DNA of 64,000 nt. It comes from RUG100 sp050953405 (GTDB lineage: Bacteria; Bacillota; Clostridia; Peptostreptococcales; Anaerovoracaceae). Shown in pieces: positions 25,880-35,100 of the stretch. The number at the start of each line of letters is the position of its first letter. Position 1 is the first letter of the stretch. A program made the position numbers and the translations under genes. The notes beneath the pieces were generated by a model. That model had not been told where the DNA came from, made no database searches, and was given only the letters and a program-made list of their open reading frames with translations. Where the stretch lies: positions 806,001-870,000 of the forward strand of contig JBMNMP010000001.1 in assembly GCA_050953405.1 (NCBI GenBank). Direction: 5' to 3'.

Positions 25880-26082
25880 CAACGATCAATCATCATAAAG
25901 TACTGGAAATGGTTATTCAGCAGTACGAAGAAAAGTATGGAGAACCGGGTCTGGAGAAGGCGGACGTTGACGCTATGGTATACGGGCTCGGTGGTAATAA
26001 GGGAGATATCTATAAAGTGATGGTTCTTGGGATGGAACACTTTTTTGGAGATGTGCTTGACGCTAAATGTTATTTGAATTAA
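25876..26082 (+). CDS. small helical protein, paralogue of the gene at 56054
   Basis: The 68-residue acidic protein is translationally coupled to the SymE-like gene (ATGA overlap, AGGAGG upstream). Its C-terminal half (LGGNKGDIYKVMVLGMEHFFG) aligns closely with LGGDKGDLYATMAIAIEICLG of the 69-residue gene at 56054, at the other end of the element. Coupling to a toxin-like gene suggests an antitoxin or partner role; this is inference and the family is unknown to me. Confidence 0.6.
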   Translation: MTTINHHKVLEMVIQQYEEKYGEPGLEKADVDAMVYGLGGNKGDIYKVMVLGMEHFFGDVLDAKCYLN

Positions 26083-26107
26083 GAGCGTTGCGGTGAAGAG
26101 AGTAGGC

Positions 26108-26136
26108 TTGATTAAGTACTGCAATTGTGCTAAAAT
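26108..26136 (+). promoter_or_regulatory. promoter of the AbrB-like/methyltransferase operon
   Basis: TTGATT (26108-26113) and TAAAAT (26131-26136) are 17 bp apart, just upstream of tandem AGACTAAAAG words. Confidence 0.75.
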
Positions 26137-26158
26137 TAGACTAAAAGCAGACTAAAAG
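26137..26158 (+). repeat. tandem AGACTAAAAG operator-like repeats
   Basis: AGACTAAAAG occurs at 26137-26146 and 26149-26158 (12-bp period), with a related GCTAAAATT in the -10 region. They lie between the promoter and the AbrB-like ATG, where an autoregulator would act. Confidence 0.55.
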
Positions 26159-26168
26159 GAGGGTAGAT

Positions 26169-26351
26169 ATGGATTCGACTGCTATCTATTTGGATACATA
26201 TGTTTTGCAGCAGGATATGAGAATTAGGCTGCCAAAAGCAATATTGGCAAATCTTGGTGCGACCAAAGGTGTAAGTAAATTTGACATATACCTTGATACC
26301 AAGAATAAAGAACTGATATTGAAACTAAATGAAAGACCGGAGGAGAAGTAA
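26169..26351 (+). CDS. AbrB/MazE-like small DNA-binding protein
   Basis: The 60-residue protein has a SpoVT-AbrB-like swapped-hairpin pattern (MRIRLPKAILANLGATKG then FDIYLDTKNKELILKL). It is preceded by GGAGGG and lies 3 bp before the first methyltransferase gene. The tandem words in its 5' region make autoregulation likely, so it may be the controller that delays or balances expression of the methyltransferases, or the antitoxin half of a lost pair. Confidence 0.6.
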   Translation: MDSTAIYLDTYVLQQDMRIRLPKAILANLGATKGVSKFDIYLDTKNKELILKLNERPEEK

Positions 26352-26354
26352 TAA

Positions 26355-27395
26355 ATGCGTTTTATCGGAAACAAAACTCAACTATTGGATAATATCAAAG
26401 AGGTCGTAGACAGGCATGCTACTGATGCACAGTCCTTTTGTGACATTTTTTCGGGAACAGCGTCTGTTGCGAGATTCTTTAAACCGTGGTATGAGATTTA
26501 TTCAAATGACTTATTGTACTTTTCTTACTGCCTTCAGCGAGGCACTATTGAAATTCCTAAAAAGCCTACTTTCGATAAACTTGGAAAAGCAACTGGAATA
26601 GCAGATCCGATTGCCCACTTTAATAACTTAGAGACTGAGAACATGGAATCCTTGCCTGAGGAGAGAAGGTTTTTTCAGAACAACTATGCTCCTAAGGGCG
26701 GTCGCATGTATATAACAGATTCTAATGCATTAAGAATTGATTATACGCGAAACACTATAGAAGATTGGAAAACTGAAAAACTGATTTCCGAGGACGAGTA
26801 TTACTATCTTGTCGCGAGCGTAATAGAGGGTATTCCTTTCGTATCAAATATTGCAGGAACATATGGTGCTTACAATAAAACGTGGGACGTCAGGTCAAAT
26901 AAGCTTTTTGTGTTGATCGATTTACCGGTGATTAACAATGGGCGGAAGAACAAATCATTTAATGAAGATGGAACTGCACTTCTAACACGAATATCTGGAG
27001 ATATTCTCTATATTGATCCGCCTTATAATGAACGACAGTATTTGCCTAATTACCATGTTTTAGAGACAGCAGCAAAATATGATTTTCCTGAATTAAGAGG
27101 AGTAACCGGGCAAAGACCATATGAACTTCAACGATCAGAGTTTTGTTCAAAGCGAACAGTTGTAAAAGCATTTGATGCCTTATTAGAGAATGCGCAGTTC
27201 AAGCACATTATTCTAAGCTATAACACTGACGGTTTAATGAGTGTTGATGAAATCGAATCAACAATGAAGAAGCATGGAAATCCAGCGTCTTTCGAGATTA
27301 ACTATATACCTTATCGGCGCTTTAAAAGTAAAAGTGTAGTTACCAGGACGGAAGAACTAAAGGAAATGCTTGTTTATATCAGAAAAGAGGTGTAG
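26355..27395 (+). CDS. D12-class adenine-specific DNA methyltransferase (M1)
   Basis: The 346-residue protein has the D12/Dam arrangement: N-terminal RFIGNKTQLL, motif I DIFSGTASVARFF at about residues 29-41, and catalytic motif IV IDPPYNERQY near 220-230. It transfers a methyl group from S-adenosylmethionine to N6 of adenine in a specific site. It is first of three methyltransferases that overlap end to start, so they form one operon. Two D12 enzymes plus a third type suggest a recognition site whose strands need different enzymes; the site cannot be read from sequence. Confidence 0.9.
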   Translation: MRFIGNKTQLLDNIKEVVDRHATDAQSFCDIFSGTASVARFFKPWYEIYSNDLLYFSYCLQRGTIEIPKKPTFDKLGKATGIADPIAHFNNLETENMESLPEERRFFQNNYAPKGGRMYITDSNALRIDYTRNTIEDWKTEKLISEDEYYYLVASVIEGIPFVSNIAGTYGAYNKTWDVRSNKLFVLIDLPVINNGRKNKSFNEDGTALLTRISGDILYIDPPYNERQYLPNYHVLETAAKYDFPELRGVTGQRPYELQRSEFCSKRTVVKAFDALLENAQFKHIILSYNTDGLMSVDEIESTMKKHGNPASFEINYIPYRRFKSKSVVTRTEELKEMLVYIRKEV

Positions 27396-28294
27396 TGGTG
27401 TCATCTTACATTAAGAGCCCAATGAATTACACTGGTGGTAAGTATAAAATACTAAAATCCATCATCCCAAGCTTCCCGGCAAAAATGAATACTTTTGTTG
27501 ACCTCTTTGCAGGTGGCTTAAATGTTGGAATTAACGTTCAGGCGAATACTATATATGCAAATGATCAAATCACTTATTTGATTGATCTTTATAGATTGTT
27601 TCAGAGTACTCCGACGGAGGTGCTACTAAAGGACATAAAAGATAGGATTGCTTTTTACAATCTGTCACAAACAAATGCTGATGGATATAATGCATTGAGG
27701 GCAGAATACAACCGATCTCGATCATTGCTTGATCTGTTTGTGCTTACATGCTATTCGTTTAACCATCAAATTCGTTTTAATAGCAAACATGAGTTCAATA
27801 CTCCATTTGGAAAAGAAAGAAGCTCATTTAATGACTCTATAGAGAGGAATCTGATACGTTTTTGTTCTGCCTTGCAAAAGAAAAACATCATTCTTTCTAC
27901 GGGTGATTTTAGAGAATTTGATTTTTCGAATCTGTCTAAAGGAGATGTGGTTTACTGTGATCCCCCGTATCTGATTACAACGGGATCGTATAATGATGGG
28001 AAACGGGGCTTCAAGGATTGGACTGAGCAGGAAGATTCTGACCTGTTATTACTATTAGATGCTCTAAATAAGAGAGACGTCTTATTTGCTCTGTCTAATG
28101 TTTTTGTTCACAAAGGGCAGACAAACGAGGCTCTAATCGAATGGAGTAAAAAATATAACGTCTCGTACATCGATAAAAGCTATTCAAACTGTAGTTATCA
28201 TTTTAAAGATCGCGAAACAAAGACTATAGAGGTACTGATTACAAACTATGAGTGGGAGGAGCCCAAATGCGAGCAAATGACTCTGACATTGTAA
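27395..28294 (+). CDS. D12-class adenine-specific DNA methyltransferase (M2)
   Basis: The 299-residue protein has MNYTGGKYKIL at the N-terminus, motif I DLFAGGLNVGINV near residue 35, and motif IV VVYCDPPYLITTG near 188. It is closer to classical Dam than M1 is. The GTG start overlaps the M1 stop (GTAGTG). Its 3' end overlaps M3 by 28 bp. It lacks an obvious large separate target-recognition insertion. Confidence 0.9.
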   Translation: MVSSYIKSPMNYTGGKYKILKSIIPSFPAKMNTFVDLFAGGLNVGINVQANTIYANDQITYLIDLYRLFQSTPTEVLLKDIKDRIAFYNLSQTNADGYNALRAEYNRSRSLLDLFVLTCYSFNHQIRFNSKHEFNTPFGKERSSFNDSIERNLIRFCSALQKKNIILSTGDFREFDFSNLSKGDVVYCDPPYLITTGSYNDGKRGFKDWTEQEDSDLLLLLDALNKRDVLFALSNVFVHKGQTNEALIEWSKKYNVSYIDKSYSNCSYHFKDRETKTIEVLITNYEWEEPKCEQMTLTL

Positions 28295-29280
28295 AGAATA
28301 AATTGTATTTAGAAGCGGAGCCGTTTCTCTCAGCCCACCCCGATTATGATCTAACTACTTTGCCATCATGGGTTGCTGAGAATATAGAAGATGCGCGAGT
28401 TTATGGGAATAGCAAAAAAGGGATTATTCTACCTGATGGTAGGAAGTATCACCTTGATAACCACCTTAATGATATGACGGGAAGAGAGTGGACGTTTTTT
28501 ATTAATTCGGTGTTTTGCACACACTATCCTACCAGTGGCAAGGAAGCATACGCACACCATATAAGAAAAATACACCCAACACCTAAACCGCCACAATTAA
28601 TGCGTGATCTGATACAGTTTTTCACGAAAGAAAACGAATTAGTCTTCGATCATTTTATGGGAGTTGGAGGGACTCTCCTTGGAGCCGCGTTGTGCAATAG
28701 AGTATCGGCCGGAATAGATCTCAATCAGGACTATATAAATGCATATCACGATGCGGCTAAAGAACTGTCATTGGCAGATTATTCCACCGAATGCGGGGAT
28801 TGCCTGTCAGTGCTTAAGGATAACTCAAAAATGCATTCCTTGACTAACGGAAAGCAGATTAGCTTGTTACTGTTTGATCCCCCATATTCAAATATGATGA
28901 GTAAAGAAAAGACCGGGGCTGACATTGCGGTATATGGAAAAAATGCCACACCGTTTTCAAGTTCAGAATATGATCTTGGTAATATGGAACGGCCATTGTT
29001 CTTAACTAAATTGAGAGAGTCTGTAGAACTTGCATTGCCATATATCAAATTCAGGGGATATATTGTGCTGTTCATAAAAGACTTACAGCCGAGTAAAAAA
29101 GAGCCTAACTTACTCCATGCAGAAGTGATAAACGAATTAAACAAGATTCCAAATATCTTTTATAAGGGCATGAAAATATGGGCGGATGAGTCAACGAAAC
29201 TATATCCTTATGGATATCCCTTTAGCTTTGTCGCAAATCAAATACATCAGTATATTCTGGTATTCAGAAAGGAGAAGTGA
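28267..29280 (+). CDS. N6-adenine/N4-cytosine DNA methyltransferase (M3)
   Basis: The 337-residue protein carries HPTPKPPQLMRDLI, motif I DHFMGVGGTLLGAAL, a GIDLNQDY strand, and motif IV LLLFDPPYSNMM, the order of amino-methyltransferases with motif I before IV. I start at ATG 28267, which has GGGAGGAG upstream; the frame is open to 28252. A terminator hairpin follows immediately and separates it from the convergent nuclease gene. Confidence 0.88.
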   Translation: MRANDSDIVKNKLYLEAEPFLSAHPDYDLTTLPSWVAENIEDARVYGNSKKGIILPDGRKYHLDNHLNDMTGREWTFFINSVFCTHYPTSGKEAYAHHIRKIHPTPKPPQLMRDLIQFFTKENELVFDHFMGVGGTLLGAALCNRVSAGIDLNQDYINAYHDAAKELSLADYSTECGDCLSVLKDNSKMHSLTNGKQISLLLFDPPYSNMMSKEKTGADIAVYGKNATPFSSSEYDLGNMERPLFLTKLRESVELALPYIKFRGYIVLFIKDLQPSKKEPNLLHAEVINELNKIPNIFYKGMKIWADESTKLYPYGYPFSFVANQIHQYILVFRKEK

Positions 29281-29300
29281 CATGAGAGCCACTTCTCCTT
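29269..29300. terminator. bidirectional terminator
   Basis: Perfect 11-bp arms AAGGAGAAGTG and CACTTCTCCTT enclose a 10-nt loop between the convergent M3 and nuclease genes. Confidence 0.85.
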
Positions 29301-29309
29301 AATCGATTT

Positions 29310-30692
29310 TTATTTCAGTAAAGACATTATCCTCGATGATAAGACAGGTTCCTTTGGTTCATTCATTATTAGGTGCCCGTCATCAGCAAGATAAAGCAGT
29401 ACTTTTTCATGCGGAAGACTTCTTTTTGAACCACCAAAAATTGTTAAGTATCGTTTGACTGTGTAACCCGGAAAATATCGATTAATGTAAAGATTTTCGA
29501 TATCATCGTATCCTTCGATTTCTGCTAATCCATTGGAGAGAGTCGTTAGTTTTTTCCCTTCCATCAAATAGACAATTTTGTTACTGTCGTCACGCATGAT
29601 GACATCCGGGATCAACAGGTTGTGATTATCTGATCCGCAGTATTTTGGCAAAGTTATTAATTCGCCTGTCACCGATTTAAAGTAACCTCGCTCACATCCT
29701 GCATGATTCTGATATACTTCTTTTAATCCAAGATATTCACAAGCAATGTGGAATAAGATGGATGCCATTTTTTCTGATTTCTTTTCATAGTGCCAATATG
29801 AGTCTGGGAGTTCATATTTAGTCGGCATTGTTATTCCTTCCATTTTCAAATCCAGCATGTTGCATATGGATAAGAATTTGTTATGACTATTATTACGTAC
29901 CGAGCTTTGTACAATATGGTGGTCAACTATTTCTATTTCTCCAGACCATCCAAGCTGGCGCAGTGTATAAGCAATATATGACAAAGCACCAATATTCGGA
30001 TCATGAGCAATTTTGCCAATGTTTTTAGGTTTGTCTAATCGTCCGGATACGGTTATCTTGTCTCCAATTCTATTGATCAGAATTGGAGTGTTACCAGCAG
30101 GTGGCCTGCGCATGCCATTTTTGAATGCGATTAGCTCATCAATCGAGTGGAATGGCTTGAACCATTTATCTACGGGTTTACCTGATATTTTAACGTTGTT
30201 TGTAAGCAGCATATTAGTACCAAGAATGCTGGTATCACTTGGCTTTTTTTCCTTCCGCAGTTCTAATTCATCATTATAGAGCATGTACAGTGGAGCATCA
30301 GGATAGAAGGCCTTAATATATACGAATTTTGAGCATCGTTGGTACACTCCAGTATTTCTTGACTCATCGTCACTTGTCTTCGTTTCTTCGACGGCAAATA
30401 CAAGATTGTTGTCACCGCCCTCTACAGGAGCGTTTTCTTGAACAAAAAACATGAAATCAAGAAAACTTGATCCACCGCTTACAGTTTTCACAAAGAGTTT
30501 GTTGATGCCATCAACAGATATTCCCTCAATCTCGTAAGTAAAGGAAAACACGTTATTATCTCCAATTGGACGGATGTCGATGTGGTGATGGCATGTAAAG
30601 TCAACACCAAAATCATCTTTGTAGATTTGCAATATTTGCTTAACGACCGATGCTTTAGGCTTTTCCTCTGTTAGAAACCAAATGTTGTTCAT
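29310..30692 (-). CDS. putative restriction endonuclease, PD-(D/E)XK type
   Basis: I do not recognise a named family for this 460-residue protein. Near residue 360 there is IPDVIMRDD...IVYLMEGKKL, which fits the PD-x(n)-E-x-K catalytic pattern of type II restriction enzymes, followed by a helix and a strand. The N-terminal part (EKPKASVVKQILQIYKDDF) is reminiscent of type II enzymes I have seen annotated only as hypothetical. It is last in the minus-strand operon behind the HamB-like helicase (41-bp gap) and faces three methyltransferases, which supports restriction. It could instead be an added effector of the helicase system. Confidence 0.55.
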   Translation of the reverse strand: MNNIWFLTEEKPKASVVKQILQIYKDDFGVDFTCHHHIDIRPIGDNNVFSFTYEIEGISVDGINKLFVKTVSGGSSFLDFMFFVQENAPVEGGDNNLVFAVEETKTSDDESRNTGVYQRCSKFVYIKAFYPDAPLYMLYNDELELRKEKKPSDTSILGTNMLLTNNVKISGKPVDKWFKPFHSIDELIAFKNGMRRPPAGNTPILINRIGDKITVSGRLDKPKNIGKIAHDPNIGALSYIAYTLRQLGWSGEIEIVDHHIVQSSVRNNSHNKFLSICNMLDLKMEGITMPTKYELPDSYWHYEKKSEKMASILFHIACEYLGLKEVYQNHAGCERGYFKSVTGELITLPKYCGSDNHNLLIPDVIMRDDSNKIVYLMEGKKLTTLSNGLAEIEGYDDIENLYINRYFPGYTVKRYLTIFGGSKRSLPHEKVLLYLADDGHLIMNEPKEPVLSSRIMSLLK

Positions 30693-30733
30693 AAATCCTC
30701 CTTATATACCTTTTTATTATTGATAGTCATTTT

Positions 30734-33343
30734 TCATTTCAGAAACAGCTCTGGAATGTTATAGGCGACTTCCTGGGCTTCCTTCTGGGCGCCGAGATTG
30801 TCGCAAGTAAGCAGATCTTTTGATAGCTTGACTTCGTTATTTTCGATGTGGACGTAGTCAGACTGATGGCTCTTGATGTATGTCGAGACTTCGCGCGAGA
30901 AGCCGCTGCGCTGAAGCGTGATTGTCAGGGGATTGCAGGTACCGTATTCGACAAATTCATACCAGTCATTATTTCCGGGGATCACCTCTACATTGTGCAG
31001 TCGCTTATATTCCGTAGAGAACTTCAGAAAATAATTCGATATGCTGAAGAGGATCGTGTTCTCTATAACAGAGAGGGTGTCCGAGATGACAGAATTTCGA
31101 TGTTCAATGCTATCATCATATGCTACGAGCTTCCCCTGTATTTTTACTTTGCTATCTTGCTGTTGCTGTTTGTATTCGATCGCCTTTTGAGTGATAAAAC
31201 TGAGCCCGGTGCCAGACATCCACTGTGAAAGTATAACTGCGTACCATTTGAGCTTGCTGTGATTTCCGTAGGTGTCCTTGTATCCTAAAGTGCTACGTTC
31301 ATATTTCTCCCATTTGAAGATCCGGCAGAGCGTCTCAAGGAAATCGAGGAGATCGTTATAATCAAAGTTGTCGTTAGCATTACGCTTAGGATATTCTAGA
31401 CCTTGCTGGATCGCGCTGATCAGATTCGCAGTCTGATCGACTGAGATGTTAATATCATGATCCGGCTCGATATCCTTACCGGAATAATGCTCCTTGATGG
31501 CGGTGACCGCTTCCGAGGTTAGGAACTTGTCAAATGCTCTGCGCACATAGCTGTCCCGGCCATCCACGATGTTCTTGACCAAAATGAGCGAGAACTTACG
31601 GGCGGCACCATACGTGTCCTGCGTAAGATTCTTAACGGAAGACAAAGTCAGATCCCCGGCTGCCAAACTCTGAACGATGGCTTCCTTTTGCGGAGCAGTT
31701 AGATCAGCATCCACAGATAGCTTCTGTTTAGGAACTTCTTTCTGCAGCAGCTCTTCGAACTTCTCCGGCCTTGTATTATCATCAAGCCGGACGAGAAATA
31801 CATTTCCATATAGGGAGTATTCCAAGCGTCCAACTCGTCCGATCAGATTCTTAAAATCAACAGGCGAAAGCTGCGCTCTCCCTGCGTAATAGCTGGTGAT
31901 GAACAGATTGTCTGCCGGAAGGTTTACCCCTTCGATAAGAGTGCTTGTACAGAATATGATTTTTATCAGGCCTTTCCGGTACAAGTCCTCGATCCGTCTC
32001 CTGATGGTTGTCGGAAGGTATCCGATATGGTAGGCGACGCCTTTGGATATAAGTTTAGCAAGATAATAGTCATTGTGTACTTCCTGCCGGATCTCTTTTG
32101 CCAAGGCATCCAGCTCTTTATTCTTTAGCGGTGGGAGGGGATCTGCATACTCTAATGCCATATCAACAGCCTTATAGGTGGCATTGCAATAGACGATGCT
32201 ACTGGCATCCTTTCCCATATACCTGAGCATCCCATAAATCGTAGAATCCTTCTTCATGTGAGCGAGAGAAGAAAACTGATTGCTATGCGGATTGTAGATG
32301 AATACTTCTTTGCCGTTCACGTAGTCCAGATAGTAGCTGAACTGTGAAGTAGGGGAGTATTTTGAAGCCAGAGTGGAATCGTCTGTTACCTCCGCTCCCG
32401 GAACCAATGATAAGTACAGATCCGGGTTTGGAATGTTTGGAGATGAGAAGATGACCTTCGGACACGGATTTCTCTCCGCGAGTAGATCGATTTCCTTATA
32501 GTAAAAGGTGCTCCTGCTTCCTCCGGAAGAAATCTTATGCGCTTCATCAACAAACAGATAATCAATCGCTATTCCCGGATTACTGATAATCAGATATAGA
32601 AGGCGCTCAGGTGTCAGTACGAAAATAAAGTGATGGTCTTCCTTAAGCACCAGGGCTCCTGCAGAGTTAACAAGGCGATAGTCCCTTTCTGAGAGCAGGT
32701 CTTTCAGATCATCGATGAACTTACTCGTGGTCTCGTTTATTAGCGCCTTGGTCGGAACGATAACGGCATAGTTATCTGTGGAGCCGTTTTGGATCATTTC
32801 CTTGACGAACATTCGCATAACGAATGATTTTCCCATAGAAGTGGGAGCCGAGAAGCTAAAGTAGTTATCTCCGAGGTGGTCGTATACGTCCTTTTGAGAA
32901 CGGAAAAACTGACCGGACTCATCTGCAGGAATTGTGAAGTAGTCAGCGGTGTAATCGTTATAGATCCGATCAAGAACAGCAGGCGCTCTGTAGTCGGAGA
33001 ATAACTTGTTTAAGCTCACCCGGTTTCCTGTGTTTGACAGAACTGATCCAGACACCAGGGCAACTTTACTATCACCCGGATAAAGCGCGTTCATGATCGC
33101 TATGATTTCCTGTGCCCATATTTTATGTTTATCCCCGTGTTTCACGTCCGGAGACTTGGATAGGATATCAGCAAACCGAAGAGCATCGTTTGTGTCCACA
33201 GGCATCAGAGGCTTATCAAGCCGAAAGAGCCTAACGGAGTAGTTGTATAAAAGATTGTCGTATATTTCATTCAGATAATCGTTGTTTTCAATTCCATCAT
33301 AAATAACGGCGCCAAGGGTGCTGTTAGAATATTTCCTTGTCAT
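30734..33343 (-). CDS. HamB-like DEAD/DEAH superfamily 2 helicase
   Basis: The 869-residue protein is an SF2 helicase: motif I SAPTSMGKSFVM, motif Ia IVPTKALINET, motif II VDEAHK, motif III IFSSPN, and a C-terminal RecA fold with STLIEGVNLPADN and LIGRVGRLEY. Size and layout match HamB of Hachiman, where the helicase surveys DNA and releases the HamA nuclease. Its start overlaps the HamA-like stop by 4 bp, so the two are coupled. AbpB and related DEAD helicases of abortive systems are alternatives in the same clade. Confidence 0.75.
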   Translation of the reverse strand: MTRKYSNSTLGAVIYDGIENNDYLNEIYDNLLYNYSVRLFRLDKPLMPVDTNDALRFADILSKSPDVKHGDKHKIWAQEIIAIMNALYPGDSKVALVSGSVLSNTGNRVSLNKLFSDYRAPAVLDRIYNDYTADYFTIPADESGQFFRSQKDVYDHLGDNYFSFSAPTSMGKSFVMRMFVKEMIQNGSTDNYAVIVPTKALINETTSKFIDDLKDLLSERDYRLVNSAGALVLKEDHHFIFVLTPERLLYLIISNPGIAIDYLFVDEAHKISSGGSRSTFYYKEIDLLAERNPCPKVIFSSPNIPNPDLYLSLVPGAEVTDDSTLASKYSPTSQFSYYLDYVNGKEVFIYNPHSNQFSSLAHMKKDSTIYGMLRYMGKDASSIVYCNATYKAVDMALEYADPLPPLKNKELDALAKEIRQEVHNDYYLAKLISKGVAYHIGYLPTTIRRRIEDLYRKGLIKIIFCTSTLIEGVNLPADNLFITSYYAGRAQLSPVDFKNLIGRVGRLEYSLYGNVFLVRLDDNTRPEKFEELLQKEVPKQKLSVDADLTAPQKEAIVQSLAAGDLTLSSVKNLTQDTYGAARKFSLILVKNIVDGRDSYVRRAFDKFLTSEAVTAIKEHYSGKDIEPDHDINISVDQTANLISAIQQGLEYPKRNANDNFDYNDLLDFLETLCRIFKWEKYERSTLGYKDTYGNHSKLKWYAVILSQWMSGTGLSFITQKAIEYKQQQQDSKVKIQGKLVAYDDSIEHRNSVISDTLSVIENTILFSISNYFLKFSTEYKRLHNVEVIPGNNDWYEFVEYGTCNPLTITLQRSGFSREVSTYIKSHQSDYVHIENNEVKLSKDLLTCDNLGAQKEAQEVAYNIPELFLK

Positions 33344-34824
33344 ACAGCACCTCCAGTCCCGGTAAGCAAATCTGCAAGAATCTGCTTCTTGTCATCTTCA
33401 GCATTATTGAACGGCAGAAAATAGAAGTAGAATGAATAGCTATCCAGATTCCGGCGCTTGACCTCCGAAGTAATATAAGGCGCGATGGCAGCCGCGTCCT
33501 CCGATAGGGTCTTTGAGACCTCCTGCCGGAACTGTTGATTAGTCATTCCGTTAGTATCGATGTCAACGGAATAACCAATAAATATGCCAAAGGCCTGATC
33601 CATATCAGACACACTATTGCGCTTAGGCAGTATCAGATCTTTTAGATAGGCAGAGGTCTTGTCATCGAATTGGAGCCCATAGGCGGTGCTCTCTACCAGC
33701 TTGATTTCATCGGAAGCGTCGTTTGCAATTTCCTGAGCGCAGTCTAAGGCGTGGCCTACAGCAGTGCGAAGGTTGGTGATGATATCAGATGCTCCGAACA
33801 CAAGCTGATGGTATGGAGTGCCCGTACCGTCGTCGATGGCCAGCAGATGTATGCTATCACTTTTTGTAGCAGACTGTGCTTGTCGTATGTTGAGCTCGAT
33901 TTTGCTGAACAACTTAGGCGCGTTCAGGATTTTTTCGAGAAATGCGTATAGCAGCATATTCCCTACAGTATTTCCGTTCTTTAAATCGTCTTCCGATTCT
34001 TTTTCCTTTAGTCTCTTCAGTGCATTTATGCCTACGGTCTCAAGCTCGTCATTCAGGCGAAAGCGCTCCATCTCAGCTCTGGAAAATACATACCTTCCGA
34101 CGTTATTCAGTAAGAACTTCTTCAAATCCCTGTCTGTGAATTTACAATTGGATATGTTTAGGTGGAACACCCTGAGATCGTGAGCATTCGTAAGCTGAAG
34201 GGAAGCCGTATGCTTTACCTCAGTAAATACATTGTCAAATGTGCGATCGTTGAGCGTCTTTGTGATCTGAGGAGTATAGGTTTTGATTTCTTTCTTCAGA
34301 GAGATACTATCCGCCTTTGACTTAAGAGAGCTGATGTAGTCTTTCGTTATTTCTTTGATTGCATCCTCGTTGCCATTTCCCTTGGTGTTTGCTGCGGCAT
34401 AAAGGAACAGTATCGAAACAAGCCATGCCGGGTCATATTCGGTCATGGAAAGGATATCCGCTTTTGATTCTTGTGACTTGCTGCAAAGGATCGTATCATT
34501 CCCGATCTTGTCGTCCTCTTCGAGAATATCCAGAAGGGCAGCAATGACCAACTTCATGTTGTTAGGATTGATTTTGTTTATTACTGTACTACGCACGCCT
34601 TCGATAATATCTTCATAGGAAAGATCTGATGCCTTGGCAGCAACATCGGGATGAATGTCTCGTGAGCCATTTCCCATCTTCGTCGCGGCACCATTGTCAT
34701 CGGTGAAGTTATAAGTTTCATCCAGCAATAAAAGAAGAGCGCCATTTATCTCACGCTGCTTTGCGGAGGACGCCTTGTTCTTATATAAAACCTGCAAAAT
34801 CGAACCGTAGCAAATTCGTTTCAT
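33340..34824 (-). CDS. HamA-like protein with C-terminal DUF1837 domain
   Basis: The 494-residue protein carries, from about residue 300 to the end, the DUF1837 pattern: IHLLAIDDGTGTPYHQLVF, AVGHALDCAQEI, a FGIFIGYSVDID strand, and the final FYFYFLPFNNAEDDKKQIL. HamA of canonical Hachiman is shorter (under 300 residues), so this one has a long N-terminal extension of unknown role. Where the nuclease E-x-K is expected I read VFGASDI, so catalytic residues may be substituted or displaced. I start at ATG 34824 with GGAG upstream; a GTG at 34833 is possible. Coupled to the helicase. Confidence 0.7.
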   Translation of the reverse strand: MKRICYGSILQVLYKNKASSAKQREINGALLLLLDETYNFTDDNGAATKMGNGSRDIHPDVAAKASDLSYEDIIEGVRSTVINKINPNNMKLVIAALLDILEEDDKIGNDTILCSKSQESKADILSMTEYDPAWLVSILFLYAAANTKGNGNEDAIKEITKDYISSLKSKADSISLKKEIKTYTPQITKTLNDRTFDNVFTEVKHTASLQLTNAHDLRVFHLNISNCKFTDRDLKKFLLNNVGRYVFSRAEMERFRLNDELETVGINALKRLKEKESEDDLKNGNTVGNMLLYAFLEKILNAPKLFSKIELNIRQAQSATKSDSIHLLAIDDGTGTPYHQLVFGASDIITNLRTAVGHALDCAQEIANDASDEIKLVESTAYGLQFDDKTSAYLKDLILPKRNSVSDMDQAFGIFIGYSVDIDTNGMTNQQFRQEVSKTLSEDAAAIAPYITSEVKRRNLDSYSFYFYFLPFNNAEDDKKQILADLLTGTGGAV

Positions 34825-34842
34825 TGAAATCACTCCAGACTG

Positions 34843-35055
34843 CTATTTGTTATCGTCATTTACGAAGTCAACAATGTCCCCAACATTGCATTTTAGGCTC
34901 GTACATATTCTGCCGAGGACTTCCATGCTGATTGGCATGTTTTTTCCCATCTTAGCCATCGTGGAGGATGTTATATGAGCGTCTGCCATAAGATCCTTCT
35001 TGAGCATGTTCCTGTCAATCAGTAGTTTCCACAGCTTGTTATAACTGAAAGTCAT
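34843..35055 (-). CDS. small XRE-family regulator
   Basis: The 70-residue protein is a minimal Cro/CI-type HTH (KKDLMADAHITSSTMAKM, then MEVLGRICTSLKCNVGDIVDF). Such proteins usually control adjacent restriction or defence genes. It is first in the operon with the HamA/HamB-like pair and nuclease. I start at ATG 35055 because GGAG lies 7 bp upstream; ATG 35067 has no site. Confidence 0.85.
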   Translation of the reverse strand: MTFSYNKLWKLLIDRNMLKKDLMADAHITSSTMAKMGKNMPISMEVLGRICTSLKCNVGDIVDFVNDDNK

Positions 35056-35100
35056 GGTTTTCTCCATAATTCAAATCCAGATAGTTTACCTTTCATACAT

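Noticed and set aside
26137..26158. Tandem AGACTAAAAG words as a CRISPR-like array
   Set aside because: Only two 10-bp units with a 2-bp spacer; they fit an operator. I found no CRISPR array or cas genes anywhere in the window.
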